Positions 45,229-54,016 of a stretch of 64,000 bases of DNA are shown piece by piece. Under the pieces are notes generated by a model, which saw only the letters and a program-made list of their open reading frames with translations, ran no database searches and had not been told where the DNA came from. Position 1 is the stretch's first letter; every line of letters starts with the position of its first letter. This DNA is from Pseudoteredinibacter isoporae. Its GTDB lineage: Bacteria; Pseudomonadota; Gammaproteobacteria; Pseudomonadales; Cellvibrionaceae. The position numbers and the translations under genes are program-made. The stretch lies in the NCBI RefSeq assembly GCF_011602085.1, contig NZ_JAAONY010000001.1:1550001-1614000 (forward strand). The letters run 5' to 3'.

Positions 45229-46201
45229 TTACAATGCCCGACGTGTGCTCCAACCCCCGATAAGCAGAAATAGCAGGGTTAATGCCGCTAAATGAACGAC
45301 TGGTACAGCCGGAACCGCCTGACTCGTGGCAACGGGGCGAGCGACCGGCGTTGGTGTGATGCCATTGATATCACTCCCCGGCCAGCCACTTGTATCCCCA
45401 TAGTAGGTGATCGTCGTCAGTAGTGGGCTATGGGCGAAGCTGGCAAGCGGACCTGATTCGAGAAGTGTCGGGCGATCACCTTCAAAATGAATCGTCGTGG
45501 TCGGGTTTACTGCAAAAGCAAACGCTTGAATGTCCGTCACACTTGCAGGTATCACGAGGCTGCTCAATAAATTATTTGCAAAGGCGGCCTCACCAATATC
45601 AGAGAGCCCATTGTTCAAGGTAAGGCTGATCATGTTGTTCTCGGCAAAGCTTGTGGGCCAATACTGGCAATCCCTGCAGGAAGAGTCAGACTTGTTAAAG
45701 CATTGGAGCCGAACATTGCTGCGGGAATATGGCTCAGCCCAGAAGGCAGGGTGAAGCTGCTGATGTTATTCCCGGTAAACACTTGAACCGCAATGGTGGT
45801 GACGCTATCGGGAATGTCAATGCTGCCGAGATTGTTGCTGACAAAGGCCCGTAAACCCAAAGTGCTTAAGCTATTCGGTAGGCTAATGCTGCTTAAACTG
45901 TTATCGCGAAATGCTTCTTCGGCAATAACAAGCAATCCGTTGGGTAAAGTTACTGAGGAAAGGTTGGCGCTTTCGAATGCGTGTCACCGATTTCTGTAAC
46001 CGGTTTTCCTGGGGCGCTGGCGAGATTGCCAGGAATATTTAAATTGGCCGGGCAAGTGCCGCCGGTGCAACCGTCGATTCGCAAAGTGCTGCCTAGATCG
46101 GTGAATTCAAGCCCTGAGCCAGGATCACTCGCTGCATGGTTGTTAAAACAGATTGAGACTAGAAGGCAACAAGTGGCCGTTAAATAAAGGGATTTAAACA
46201 T
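45229..46201 (-). pseudogene. Leucine-rich-repeat (BspA-type) surface protein, broken by two frameshifts
   Basis: Three consecutive reading frames join into one 324 aa protein if one base is added at each of two places: near 45979-45985 (restores EIGDTAFESANLSSVTLP) and in the run near 45646-45650 (restores QAFAENNMISLTL). The protein would have a signal peptide (MFKSLYLTATCCLLVSICFNNHAA), a short head, and LRR_5 repeats of about 23 residues (LSSISLPNSLSTLGLRAF, LGSIDIPDSVTTIAVQVF, LTSLTLPAGIASIG). A C-terminal sorting-like tail VPVVHLAALTLLFLLIGGW ends in RR, like IPTL-CTERM signals. Either a recent pseudogene or sequencing indels explain the breaks. Confidence 0.75.
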
Positions 46202-46497
46202 ACTGCAACTCAGTAAAGATCAATCTGGTTTTAAATTGTCAGTGTGAGGATGAGGTTTTAGATGCAATGTCAGCCGAATCCGTGCGAACTCTATCTATTT
46301 ATTAGTCAAGTATATAGGAAGATAGTTTGATGTTTTAAAAGTCGAACATTCTTTTAGCTTGTTTTTTCATCTCAGGATAGATCTTTAATTTGTTGGGCTG
46401 TGATGAAAAGTCCAAGTAAATAACTTGAGAGTTCAAGACAAATTTACCGAACTCAATTTCTTTGAATGGCACGTTTGAATTGATGCCTGAATGTGGA

Positions 46498-47133
46498 TCA
46501 AGGCAATTTATAAATGTCTGACATCTGCTTTCTAAAGTCTTTTTCGCCCCCATAGCTTGGGTGACGAACCTTGTAAATCGGAAGTGTGTCAAAAACTTTT
46601 ACAGCGTTGATATGGGCGTCATTACCTATGGCAATAATTTTTCGGGGCTGGAGCAAGGCAACAACATTTTCCAAAATGCCTAAGCCAAAATCACGCTCCT
46701 TACTGCTGTGGCTCCGGTTGCTGAGTGGCGTATTGGTCTCATGAGGATGGAAAGGGAAAACATTCCAAGTGAAAATATTTTCGCCGGTTCTCTCAAGAAA
46801 ATTCCAAATATTTAATGCAGTACGTTCGGCTACCGCCTCGCCTTTAGTGGCTCGCTTGATGTTAGCATTCCAAAACTGTTCCGCTCTTTCGAAACGAACT
46901 TCATCGGTTAATGCCAGGCCCGTACGACGACCTCCGCGGTGCCCTAGATCACGGCCAATCCAAATGGCATCTACGTCATTGTTTTGTAGCGAGTTCAATA
47001 TATTGGAAAGGTTTTTTGAGCGAATTACATTGGCATTGTAACGATCGTAGACCGGGCATACATCGGTATAGGGGTTGAACACATTGTCGCCTTGGTAGGA
47101 CTTGAGTGCGCGGATAAATCGAGAGGTGTTCAT
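46498..47133 (-). CDS. Uracil-DNA glycosylase superfamily protein
   Basis: A 211 aa protein with the glycosylase-like layout: AIWIGRDLGHRGGRRTGLALTDE near residue 57 (motif 1 region), TWNVFPFHPHE around 123, KIIAIGNDAH near 168, and YKVRHPSYGG close to the end (the HPS-type motif 2 loop). These blocks match a lesser-known group of the superfamily rather than UngA. It may remove uracil or a related base from DNA. It stands alone on the minus strand next to the broken LRR gene. Confidence 0.75.
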   Translation of the reverse strand: MNTSRFIRALKSYQGDNVFNPYTDVCPVYDRYNANVIRSKNLSNILNSLQNNDVDAIWIGRDLGHRGGRRTGLALTDEVRFERAEQFWNANIKRATKGEAVAERTALNIWNFLERTGENIFTWNVFPFHPHETNTPLSNRSHSSKERDFGLGILENVVALLQPRKIIAIGNDAHINAVKVFDTLPIYKVRHPSYGGEKDFRKQMSDIYKLP

Positions 47134-47276
47134 GCTGAAAGGGTATAGCCAATGGTTCTGAGTTTAAGAATGCTTATTATAGCATTGTAATTTTTGGCCC
47201 AACAAAGCTTCATCAGATGGAAGTGGGTTCTGAATAAAAACCTCTAAAACCATAAAAACTCCTTTGTTTTGTACCA

Positions 47277-47288
47277 TATATTACATAG
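47277..47288. promoter_or_regulatory. Half-site before the RpiR gene, shared with 53853-53893
   Basis: TATATTACATAG lies 100 bp before the RpiR start and matches TATATTACATAA at 53853-53864 in 11 of 12 bases. No good second half is visible here. It may be an autoregulatory site. Confidence 0.4.
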
Positions 47289-47387
47289 AATGATGGGTTC
47301 TATATTGCAATAAACCGATTTGCAGATAGACCGTCGTTCAGGGCAGAAGGGCCCTCGGGGAAGATTTCACTCTATATCAGGATTCCA

Positions 47388-48251
47388 ATGAGCAACTCTA
47401 TTGTTTCTGGGCTTATAAAAGGCCATATGGATAGCCTTACCACTTCTGAAAAGAAGATCGCCCGCATTATTCTTGCGGAATACCCCACTGCCGGGCTGCA
47501 GCCCGTTGCCAAGTTAGCCAGCACCGCCAAAGTGAGTGCGCCGACGGTACTCAGGTTTGTCAGCAAATTGGGTATTGATAGCTACCCGGAATTTCAGGAG
47601 CGATTACTGGCTGAATTGAAAGAACGGCATAAGTCTGCGCTTGAGCAATATCCCGACTCCCAGGACAGCTACCCGGAAAACGAACTGCTGAGTCATTGCC
47701 TGAGTGTATTCAGTGCCGGGTTGCATCAGAGCTTTAAAGACATAACCGAATCGGAATTTAAAAAATTCATCGATTTGCTGACAGACCCAAAGCTTCGCAT
47801 CCATTGTATTGGGGGGCGTTTTTCAGCAAGCCTGGCAAATTATCTGACTCTGCATTTGCAAAGCATGAGAAAAGGCTGTGCGTACATTGCAGGCGATCGT
47901 TATTGGTCGGAACACCGTTTGCTGGATATGGATAAGAAAGATGTTGTATTAGCTTACGACTTTCGCCGCTATCAACAGCAGACTCTTGATATTGTTCGCA
48001 AGGCTCATGAACAGGGTGCTGAAATTTTATTAATCAGTGATCGTTATCTGTCGCCAGCGGCGGAGTTCGCCAGTTCGGTATTGACCGTGGACATTAAAGG
48101 TCCGTCGCCATTCGACAGTAACCTGCCTGCGATGGCATTAACCGAGGCTATTATTGCTGGCGCAGCCAGTAAGCTTGGCGACAAAGCCAAAAGCCGAATG
48201 GCCAGGCTCGAGGCCATCGGCGAAGACTTTGAAGCACAGGGTGGAGTCTAG
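47388..48251 (+). CDS. MurR/RpiR family transcriptional regulator
   Basis: A 287 aa regulator. Residues ~1-75 are an RpiR helix-turn-helix domain (LTTSEKKIARIILAEYPTAGLQPVAKLASTAKVSAPTVLRFVSKLGIDSYPEFQ). Residues ~125-270 form an SIS domain (IHCIGGRFSASLANYLTLHLQSM, VVLAYDFRRYQQQTL, ILLISDRYLSPAAEFA) that usually senses phosphosugars but in some branches serves amino-acid or amine catabolism. Its neighbours are a TonB receptor/ligase/hydrolase set, and related inverted repeats lie in their control regions, so it is the likely regulator of that set. Confidence 0.92.
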   Translation: MSNSIVSGLIKGHMDSLTTSEKKIARIILAEYPTAGLQPVAKLASTAKVSAPTVLRFVSKLGIDSYPEFQERLLAELKERHKSALEQYPDSQDSYPENELLSHCLSVFSAGLHQSFKDITESEFKKFIDLLTDPKLRIHCIGGRFSASLANYLTLHLQSMRKGCAYIAGDRYWSEHRLLDMDKKDVVLAYDFRRYQQQTLDIVRKAHEQGAEILLISDRYLSPAAEFASSVLTVDIKGPSPFDSNLPAMALTEAIIAGAASKLGDKAKSRMARLEAIGEDFEAQGGV

Positions 48252-48323
48252 TTCGGTTTTGAGATAGGGTTCTTAATTCTAGCGGGCTCCTGACAAGGAT
48301 CGCCAAGAGCCCTCTCAAAGCCC

Positions 48324-49637
48324 CTAATAGATATGTCCGTAGGAACTGTACAGTTCTTCCAGGCTGATATTTTTTACTTGTTTGATTTCTGCATTTTTGA
48401 TGGCCATAAAAACCTCAAACAATTGATCGGGTAGGGCATCACATAACACGCGATCATTCTTCAGGGCATCCAAAGCTTCCCCCAAACTGCCAGGTAATAA
48501 GCGAACGCCCATTTTTTCCTGTTCCTCTGCACTCAAACTGTGCGGATCACACTCAAGCAAGGGAGGCAGCTCTAACTTGCTACGTACACCATCCAGACCG
48601 GCGTAAATTAACGCGGCGACAAATAAATATGGATTACCTGCGCCATCAGGCGGACGAAATTCAATATTGTGACTTGCTCCCGAAGAGGTTCCCGGTACGG
48701 GAATAATACGCAAAGCCGCTTCCCGGTTCTGCACGCCAACGCAAGCATAACCGCAGCTCCAATGACCGGGGCCGATACGTTCGTAAGACAAGGGGGTCGA
48801 TGCCGCGAAGGCCATTAAAGCTGGCATATGAACATGTATACCAGCAACAAATTGCGCCGCCAGTTCACTCAACTGACCAGGAGCGTGGCGATCAAACGAC
48901 AGGGGCTGACCGCCGCCATCGACAAAGCTGAAATGAAAGTGCATCCCGTTGCCGGGCGCAGAGGGGGAAGGCTTCGGTGTAAAACTGGCTCTCATATTCT
49001 GCCGCCGGGCGGTCTCGCGAATCACTTCCCTGGCGATCAATGCCTGGTCGACACCATGGATTCCCTGTTTCGGGGCGCAGCTGATCTCGTATTGATTCTC
49101 ACCAAATTCGGCTTCATAAGTCTCGACGGTGACACCCGCATTACAGACCTGATTCACAAGGCTTTCCAGAAATACGGAGCCCTGGCGAGTGGCGTCCAGC
49201 GTAAATGCCGAGCCTTTACTCTCATTACTGATCAAGGTGAATTCATGTTCGAACGCGGTAATGAATTCGGCTCCGGTTTCGGATTTGAAATCGTTTAGCG
49301 CTTGTTTACACAGGACCCGGGGGCAACATTGCCAGGGTTTTCCATCGGGAGTTTGCGTGTTGGCCAGAAACAAGTGATAGGCTGGCCACTGCTCATCTGC
49401 ATCCAGATAAACTTCGGTGTCCACATCAGGAACTTGCTGGACTTCATCCATAGGTCCCCAGGGATTGTCGGCAATATCGCCATTGGGAAGCAGGGCGTGT
49501 CCGGCGCAGGCCCAGCCGAGTCCTTTGGCCTTCAGAGATTCCAAACGCGAGGAGGGAACACCTCGCACTCGGCTGATTCCAGTTAAATCGTTCCAGGCCA
49601 CCATCACAAGATGTTGATGTTCTGCTGTTTTTGACAT
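48324..49637 (-). CDS. Glutamine-synthetase-like ligase
   Basis: A 437 aa protein of the glutamine synthetase fold. Catalytic-domain motifs are present: EHEF (metal), EAEFGENQYEI, GNGMHFHFSF, REAALRIIPVPG and NIEFRPPDGAGNPYLFVAA. It lacks the adenylylation loop and its length matches the gamma-glutamylamide-ligase class (PuuA, IpuC and similar) rather than GlnA. Such enzymes join glutamate to an amine using ATP as the first step of amine breakdown. It starts 60 bp after the N-formylglutamate amidohydrolase gene, in the same operon, and converges on the RpiR gene. The amine substrate is not visible. Confidence 0.85.
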   Translation of the reverse strand: MSKTAEHQHLVMVAWNDLTGISRVRGVPSSRLESLKAKGLGWACAGHALLPNGDIADNPWGPMDEVQQVPDVDTEVYLDADEQWPAYHLFLANTQTPDGKPWQCCPRVLCKQALNDFKSETGAEFITAFEHEFTLISNESKGSAFTLDATRQGSVFLESLVNQVCNAGVTVETYEAEFGENQYEISCAPKQGIHGVDQALIAREVIRETARRQNMRASFTPKPSPSAPGNGMHFHFSFVDGGGQPLSFDRHAPGQLSELAAQFVAGIHVHMPALMAFAASTPLSYERIGPGHWSCGYACVGVQNREAALRIIPVPGTSSGASHNIEFRPPDGAGNPYLFVAALIYAGLDGVRSKLELPPLLECDPHSLSAEEQEKMGVRLLPGSLGEALDALKNDRVLCDALPDQLFEVFMAIKNAEIKQVKNISLEELYSSYGHIY

Positions 49638-49697
49638 ATCTAATACCTAGCAATCTTATTGTTCTAAATGCCGCTAACATTAAGAAAAATGAATGGT

Positions 49698-50501
49698 TTA
49701 TCTTATCGGCCCGGGGCAATGTAAAAAACCATAGCGTTGTTGCAGTAAATCCTCAACAACTTCAGCGAAGCGTTTCGCCCAATGGTTAGTGCCTCTTTCT
49801 TCGCGAAGCAGATCCTGACGAAACTCGACCATCAATGAAGGTAAACCGCGAGAGATGGCGTGCTCGGGAATGGTGTAATCCTCGCCAAAAACTTCGGCGT
49901 AGGGTGTGTTGTCGCCCACGATAATATCGCTCCACTCATTGAGCTGTGACAGGCTACGTTTTGCTGCACGGCCATCACCACCCCAGCAGATTGCAATGCT
50001 TTCCTGGCGGCAGGCATCTCCGAGTCGAGGTGTCATGGAGTGAACCGACAAAATCAAAGGTACCTGGCCGCTGCTCAGAAAGCGGTTAATCCGATGTTCT
50101 ATCGCCAAATGATAGGGGCGATAGATTTCCTTGATGCGGCGTTCCACTTCAAAATGGTTTAATTTTCGATTCGCCGGGACAACAACACCATCGCTGCTTT
50201 CAACAATCGATGCAGAGTCGGTGATATAGCGATTGCAATCAATCACCAGACGGGAATAATTCGCTTGAATGGTACAGGCATTAAAATGATCGGCGAGAAA
50301 CTCGGCCACTTTGGCAGCGCCGATATCCCAGGCAATATGAGAATCCAGAGTTTCCCGGTCTAAGCCCAAATTATGCAAGCGTTTGGGAATCGCTCGTCCG
50401 CCATGATCTACCACGATAAGCAGTGGGCATGTCGAGTTTTCATTAAGACACCGATACGCTGACAGGTCGCCGTCACCTAAAAGCGAAAATGAATGATTCA
50501 A
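49698..50501 (-). CDS. N-formylglutamate amidohydrolase family protein
   Basis: About 267 aa from a TTG at 50501, which has GGAGAG six bases ahead; ATGs further upstream (50549) exist but begin a hydrophobic, unconserved stretch and have no such site. Family motifs are visible: LLIVVDHGGRAIP near the start (metal histidine), DSHIAWDIGA, SRLVIDCNR, LSVHSMTP and VEFRQDLL. Family members hydrolyse N-formylglutamate or other N-acyl amino acids using zinc. It lies between the TonB receptor gene and the ligase gene in one transcription unit. Confidence 0.86.
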   Translation of the reverse strand: MNHSFSLLGDGDLSAYRCLNENSTCPLLIVVDHGGRAIPKRLHNLGLDRETLDSHIAWDIGAAKVAEFLADHFNACTIQANYSRLVIDCNRYITDSASIVESSDGVVVPANRKLNHFEVERRIKEIYRPYHLAIEHRINRFLSSGQVPLILSVHSMTPRLGDACRQESIAICWGGDGRAAKRSLSQLNEWSDIIVGDNTPYAEVFGEDYTIPEHAISRGLPSLMVEFRQDLLREERGTNHWAKRFAEVVEDLLQQRYGFLHCPGPIR

Positions 50502-50638
50502 GATTGACTCTCCAGAGTGAATGAAAAGGAGAAAAATAAAAAAACACATCCGTGTGCCAAGAGCAAAACCGCGACACCCAACCGCGGTTACAGGGGGCCG
50601 CACGACATTCGAGTATGAAAAATGCCGTGCTGGACCAG

Positions 50639-52813
50639 CTAGAACTCGTAGCTCATGCGCAAGCCAAACTTCCTTGGGGGCAGTACGCTGGAAAAGCTTA
50701 CGTTGCGATCGACACTAAAAAAGAAGGCATCCCAGTGGCGAGTGGCAATATACTCGTCTGTGAGATTGTCGACGAAGAATTGCAATTGCCATTGATCACC
50801 ATGCAGTGTTGCGCTGGCATCGACAATATCGTAGGAATCGATATTGAATTCCGGATCAGTTGCCCCAAATCCCTGAATGGCATCGTCGACAAAACGGTAA
50901 TTCAAGGCCAGAACCAACTCACGATTGTCCGCTACCGTCATGCTGTAATCCAGACCGATATTGGCGGTCAACTCGGGCGTGAAACGAAAACTTTCACCCG
51001 CACGTTGTTGCCCTTGAGTATCCACGTAATCGTCAAATTCTGTGTCGACATAACCAAGGGAGCTGCGCAACACCAAGCCTTCTGTAAGTGCGGCTGTCAA
51101 TTCAAGCTCAGCACCATTGATGTGGGATTCACCCGCGTTGGCGGTAGAAGCAACCGGTAATCCATTAACTTCAATAATCGTGGAAAGCTGCTGATCCTCC
51201 AGTTCGATATAGAAGATGGCACCCTCTACTTTTACGCGATTGTCGAGTAAGTCGGCTTTAAAGCCCAGCTCATAATTGGTAGAAGTTTCTTCATCGAATG
51301 CGGTGAAATCGACCGCACTGATCGGTGCAATTGGATAGCCGCCAGCTTTAAAGCCCTGGGAGACTGTCGCAAAGCTCATGATGTCTTCGTTCCAGTAATA
51401 TTTTAGCGATACGGTGCCAGTAACACTTTCAAAGGTATCTTTTTCCTGATCCTGATCGATTACATGCAGGTTAAAACCGGCAATGGTGTAATCGGTATAG
51501 AAATCACCATCGATGTCTTCACTGGAATAGCGACCGCCCACCGTCAGAGCCAGGGATTCACTTAAATCGATCTCTGCGTTAGCAAAAACCGCATAACCCT
51601 GGCGATCCGTTCTGACATCCTGATCGGTAATAAACAATCCGGGTAGTGCCGGATTGTTTGGCAGATCATAGCCCCGTTGGGAATCCAATTCTTCCTCGAA
51701 GTAATACAAGCCAACTAACCAGTTGATACCCTCACTGTCACCGCTCAGACGAATTTCTTCTGACCAGAACTCCTGTTTGCTGCGGAAATCGTGAATGCTA
51801 TCGGTAAAGGTTGTGCCGCCATCAAAATCAAAAGGCAGTTTGGTAGACAGGTAGCGATAGCCGCTGATGGAGGACAGTTGAGCCCAACCCAGATCCCATT
51901 CCAAATGTAAGGAACCGCCACGGTTTACATCACGGGCTTCAATCTGAAATTCAGTATTTACCTCGTAACAATCACAGCCTCGGGGGACACCGGGTAATCC
52001 ATTCAAACCTTCAAACCTGGCATAGTCGAAAGTTAAAAATGCGGAGAACTCATCACTGGGCTCGTAGTTCAGTGCGAAGCGCGCACTGTTTTTATGGCCA
52101 TCATTGGCATCGACGCTTCCCGCGGATTGCTCGAGCTGACCTTGATTTATTCGGCCGATGGTCGGGTTTTCCAAGTAAGCCCCGATGTATTGCGACTCAA
52201 CCGCAATTGAACTGAACAGTACATCACTGATGGGAAGGTTAACGCTGGCCTGTGCCTTATGGCCGCCAAAGTCATCCAGTTCAAAACGCATGCGACCCGA
52301 GAATTCATCATGCGGCCTGCGGGTGACGATATTCACTGCGCCCCCTTCACTGTTCCGACCAAAGATGGAACCTTGTGGGCCTTTCAAAATTTCGATGCGC
52401 TCAACATCCATAAAGCCGGTGTCGAAGGCCAGGCGAGGTTGATAGACGCCGTCGAGAAACACTGGCGTTGCCGGATCACCCCCTGTATTTGCCCCTACGC
52501 CTCGAGTGACGAGGTAAACAAAGTCTTTACCGGGCGAGATAAAATCACCCGAAGTGGAAATGCCTGGCACGCGACCGACGAAATCCGTGGCGTTTTCGAT
52601 GCCGGTATTCTCAATTTCATCTCCGGAAAAGACATCCAGTGACATGGGCACATCAAAGAGGTTTTCTTCACGTTTACGGGCGGTAACCACCACCTCCTCT
52701 AAACTGATGCTTCTCGACCCTTGAGCTTCCTGGGCATTTGCCAATTGAATATCGAGCGCAAGGGCGCTCATTATCAAACTACTGCTTGCACTGCACAAAG
52801 CCAACTTCTTCAT
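50639..52813 (-). CDS. TonB-dependent outer-membrane receptor of the catabolic cluster
   Basis: A 724 aa receptor with a signal peptide ending near IQLANAQ and the TonB-box-like SLEEVVVTARKREENLFDVPMS. The plug has TRGVGANTGGDPATPVFLDGVYQPR and VERIEILKGPQGSIFGRNSEGGAVNIVTRRP. The barrel ends in KFGLRMSYEF. It is the first gene of a probable operon with the N-formylglutamate amidohydrolase (137 bp later) and the glutamine-synthetase-like ligase. This suggests that it imports the compound which those enzymes process. A candidate operator (52873-52904) lies upstream of its start. Confidence 0.93.
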   Translation of the reverse strand: MKKLALCSASSSLIMSALALDIQLANAQEAQGSRSISLEEVVVTARKREENLFDVPMSLDVFSGDEIENTGIENATDFVGRVPGISTSGDFISPGKDFVYLVTRGVGANTGGDPATPVFLDGVYQPRLAFDTGFMDVERIEILKGPQGSIFGRNSEGGAVNIVTRRPHDEFSGRMRFELDDFGGHKAQASVNLPISDVLFSSIAVESQYIGAYLENPTIGRINQGQLEQSAGSVDANDGHKNSARFALNYEPSDEFSAFLTFDYARFEGLNGLPGVPRGCDCYEVNTEFQIEARDVNRGGSLHLEWDLGWAQLSSISGYRYLSTKLPFDFDGGTTFTDSIHDFRSKQEFWSEEIRLSGDSEGINWLVGLYYFEEELDSQRGYDLPNNPALPGLFITDQDVRTDRQGYAVFANAEIDLSESLALTVGGRYSSEDIDGDFYTDYTIAGFNLHVIDQDQEKDTFESVTGTVSLKYYWNEDIMSFATVSQGFKAGGYPIAPISAVDFTAFDEETSTNYELGFKADLLDNRVKVEGAIFYIELEDQQLSTIIEVNGLPVASTANAGESHINGAELELTAALTEGLVLRSSLGYVDTEFDDYVDTQGQQRAGESFRFTPELTANIGLDYSMTVADNRELVLALNYRFVDDAIQGFGATDPEFNIDSYDIVDASATLHGDQWQLQFFVDNLTDEYIATRHWDAFFFSVDRNVSFSSVLPPRKFGLRMSYEF

Positions 52814-52872
52814 TATCTTTCTCCTCGGTTTTTAGCGTAATCGCCGCTTTATTGTTTGGAAAGAGCTATTTG

Positions 52873-52904
52873 TTCCATAAGTTAAAAAAAATTAAATTAT
52901 GGAA
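52873..52904. promoter_or_regulatory. Inverted repeat TTCCATAA-N16-TTATGGAA upstream of the receptor operon
   Basis: Perfect 8-bp arms at 52873-52880 and 52897-52904 around a 16-bp AT-rich spacer, 60 bp before the receptor start. Its form matches the repeat at 53853-53893 (TTACATAA-N17-TTATGTAA). Confidence 0.55.
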
Positions 52905-52972
52905 GTTTTGTTACATTTCTTGTCGTGTCAAAACCAGGCAAGCAGCCTGGCTATCGCTATGTGTATTCGAGT

Positions 52973-53665
52973 TTAATGACCAGCTGATACGCCGTTAATT
53001 TCTGCAATCAGTTGAGCGGTACTGATGCGCCGGCAGTAGCCGGAATAGGCGTCCAGCGCACGCTCGTGCCGATCTTGGGAATACGTGACGCAGGCATCTT
53101 CCACGACCGTTACCAGATAGCCCAGGTCGCAGGCATCGCGAACGGTTGATTCCACACATTGGTCCGTAAGCAAGCCAACCACAATGAGATAATCTTTTTC
53201 CATCGCCCGCAAAACATAATCGATGTTCGTAGAGTTAAAGACACTGGAAGAGGTTTTACGAATCACAATCTCATCGTCCACGGGCGCAATAGGGGCCAGG
53301 GTTTTACCGTCCTGAGAACCTGGGGGAATATGAAAGCCACTGATTTTATAGTCCAGCCCACGATCTCTGCCGTCTTTGGTCAGGCTTTCGACATTGGTAA
53401 ACATGACCTCCAGAGCGTTTGTGCGACAACACTTTTGCAGTGCCTGAATATTGGGTACCACGGTGTTCTCAATGCGATCGAAAAAATACTGTTTGTCTTC
53501 GGGCACATTGTCTTTGTTCATATCCGCATGTTCACCGCAGCCGATGGCGGCCACGTAATACTGCATATCGACCACCAGAAGGGCGGAATTTTCGATCGCG
53601 CCAATCGGGCGGTTGCGCGTGAGAGTTTTGTTTCCGCCGTGCAAGGCATCACTGCGTCTGGCCAT
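52973..53665 (-). CDS. Isochorismatase family cysteine hydrolase
   Basis: A 230 aa hydrolase with the catalytic triad visible: Asp33 in LLVVDMQYY, a lysine in IVIRKTSSSVF, and the nucleophile in GLLTDQCVESTVRDACDLGY. The cis-peptide region VVGLLTDQC is typical. Many members are amidases (nicotinamidase, ureidoacrylate or biuret hydrolase, N-carbamoylsarcosine amidase). It lies just upstream of the TonB receptor operon on the same strand and divergent from the M20 hydrolase gene, so it probably acts on an amide within the same pathway. Confidence 0.88.
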   Translation of the reverse strand: MARRSDALHGGNKTLTRNRPIGAIENSALLVVDMQYYVAAIGCGEHADMNKDNVPEDKQYFFDRIENTVVPNIQALQKCCRTNALEVMFTNVESLTKDGRDRGLDYKISGFHIPPGSQDGKTLAPIAPVDDEIVIRKTSSSVFNSTNIDYVLRAMEKDYLIVVGLLTDQCVESTVRDACDLGYLVTVVEDACVTYSQDRHERALDAYSGYCRRISTAQLIAEINGVSAGH

Positions 53666-53852
53666 ACTGTCTATCTCTGCAAATCTGTAAATAGAGCGTG
53701 TCGGAGACTACTGCTTTAATGTTACCTATAACTTAGGCAGTCCCAGCATCACTGGCAAGCGGGATTGCGCTTGGGTGCAAGGGCTCGGTAGCGGATAAAG
53801 CGGTGTATATCACTTATCCATCAGGGTAAGCAGATCCGAACATTTTGTATTT

Positions 53853-53893
53853 TATATTACATAAAAATATTGTTTGCAAGCTTATGTAACATA
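53853..53893. promoter_or_regulatory. 12-bp inverted repeat between the isochorismatase and M20 hydrolase genes
   Basis: TATATTACATAA (53853-53864), 17-bp spacer, TTATGTAACATA (53882-53893), one mismatch over 12 paired bases. It lies in the 351-bp divergent region. Inner arms TTACATAA/TTATGTAA are perfect. Confidence 0.6.
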
Positions 53894-54016
53894 TTTTACT
53901 ATTCTTGCAGCTTAAATAATCGGCGCTTAACACACTTAATTATGTAGCCGCAGGGGTTTAATAACCTGAACATCTATAAGCATCAAAGCAATATCAATAA
54001 ATTGGAAATCAACGCG

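Noticed and set aside
46335-46592. Small minus-strand frame at the end of the glycosylase-like gene
   Set aside because: It overlaps the C-terminus of that gene in another frame, has no ribosome site and no recognisable sequence.
48284-48312. GGGCTC...GAGCCC hairpin between the RpiR and ligase genes as terminator
   Set aside because: Six-base arms with a 17-base loop and no T-run are too weak to call.
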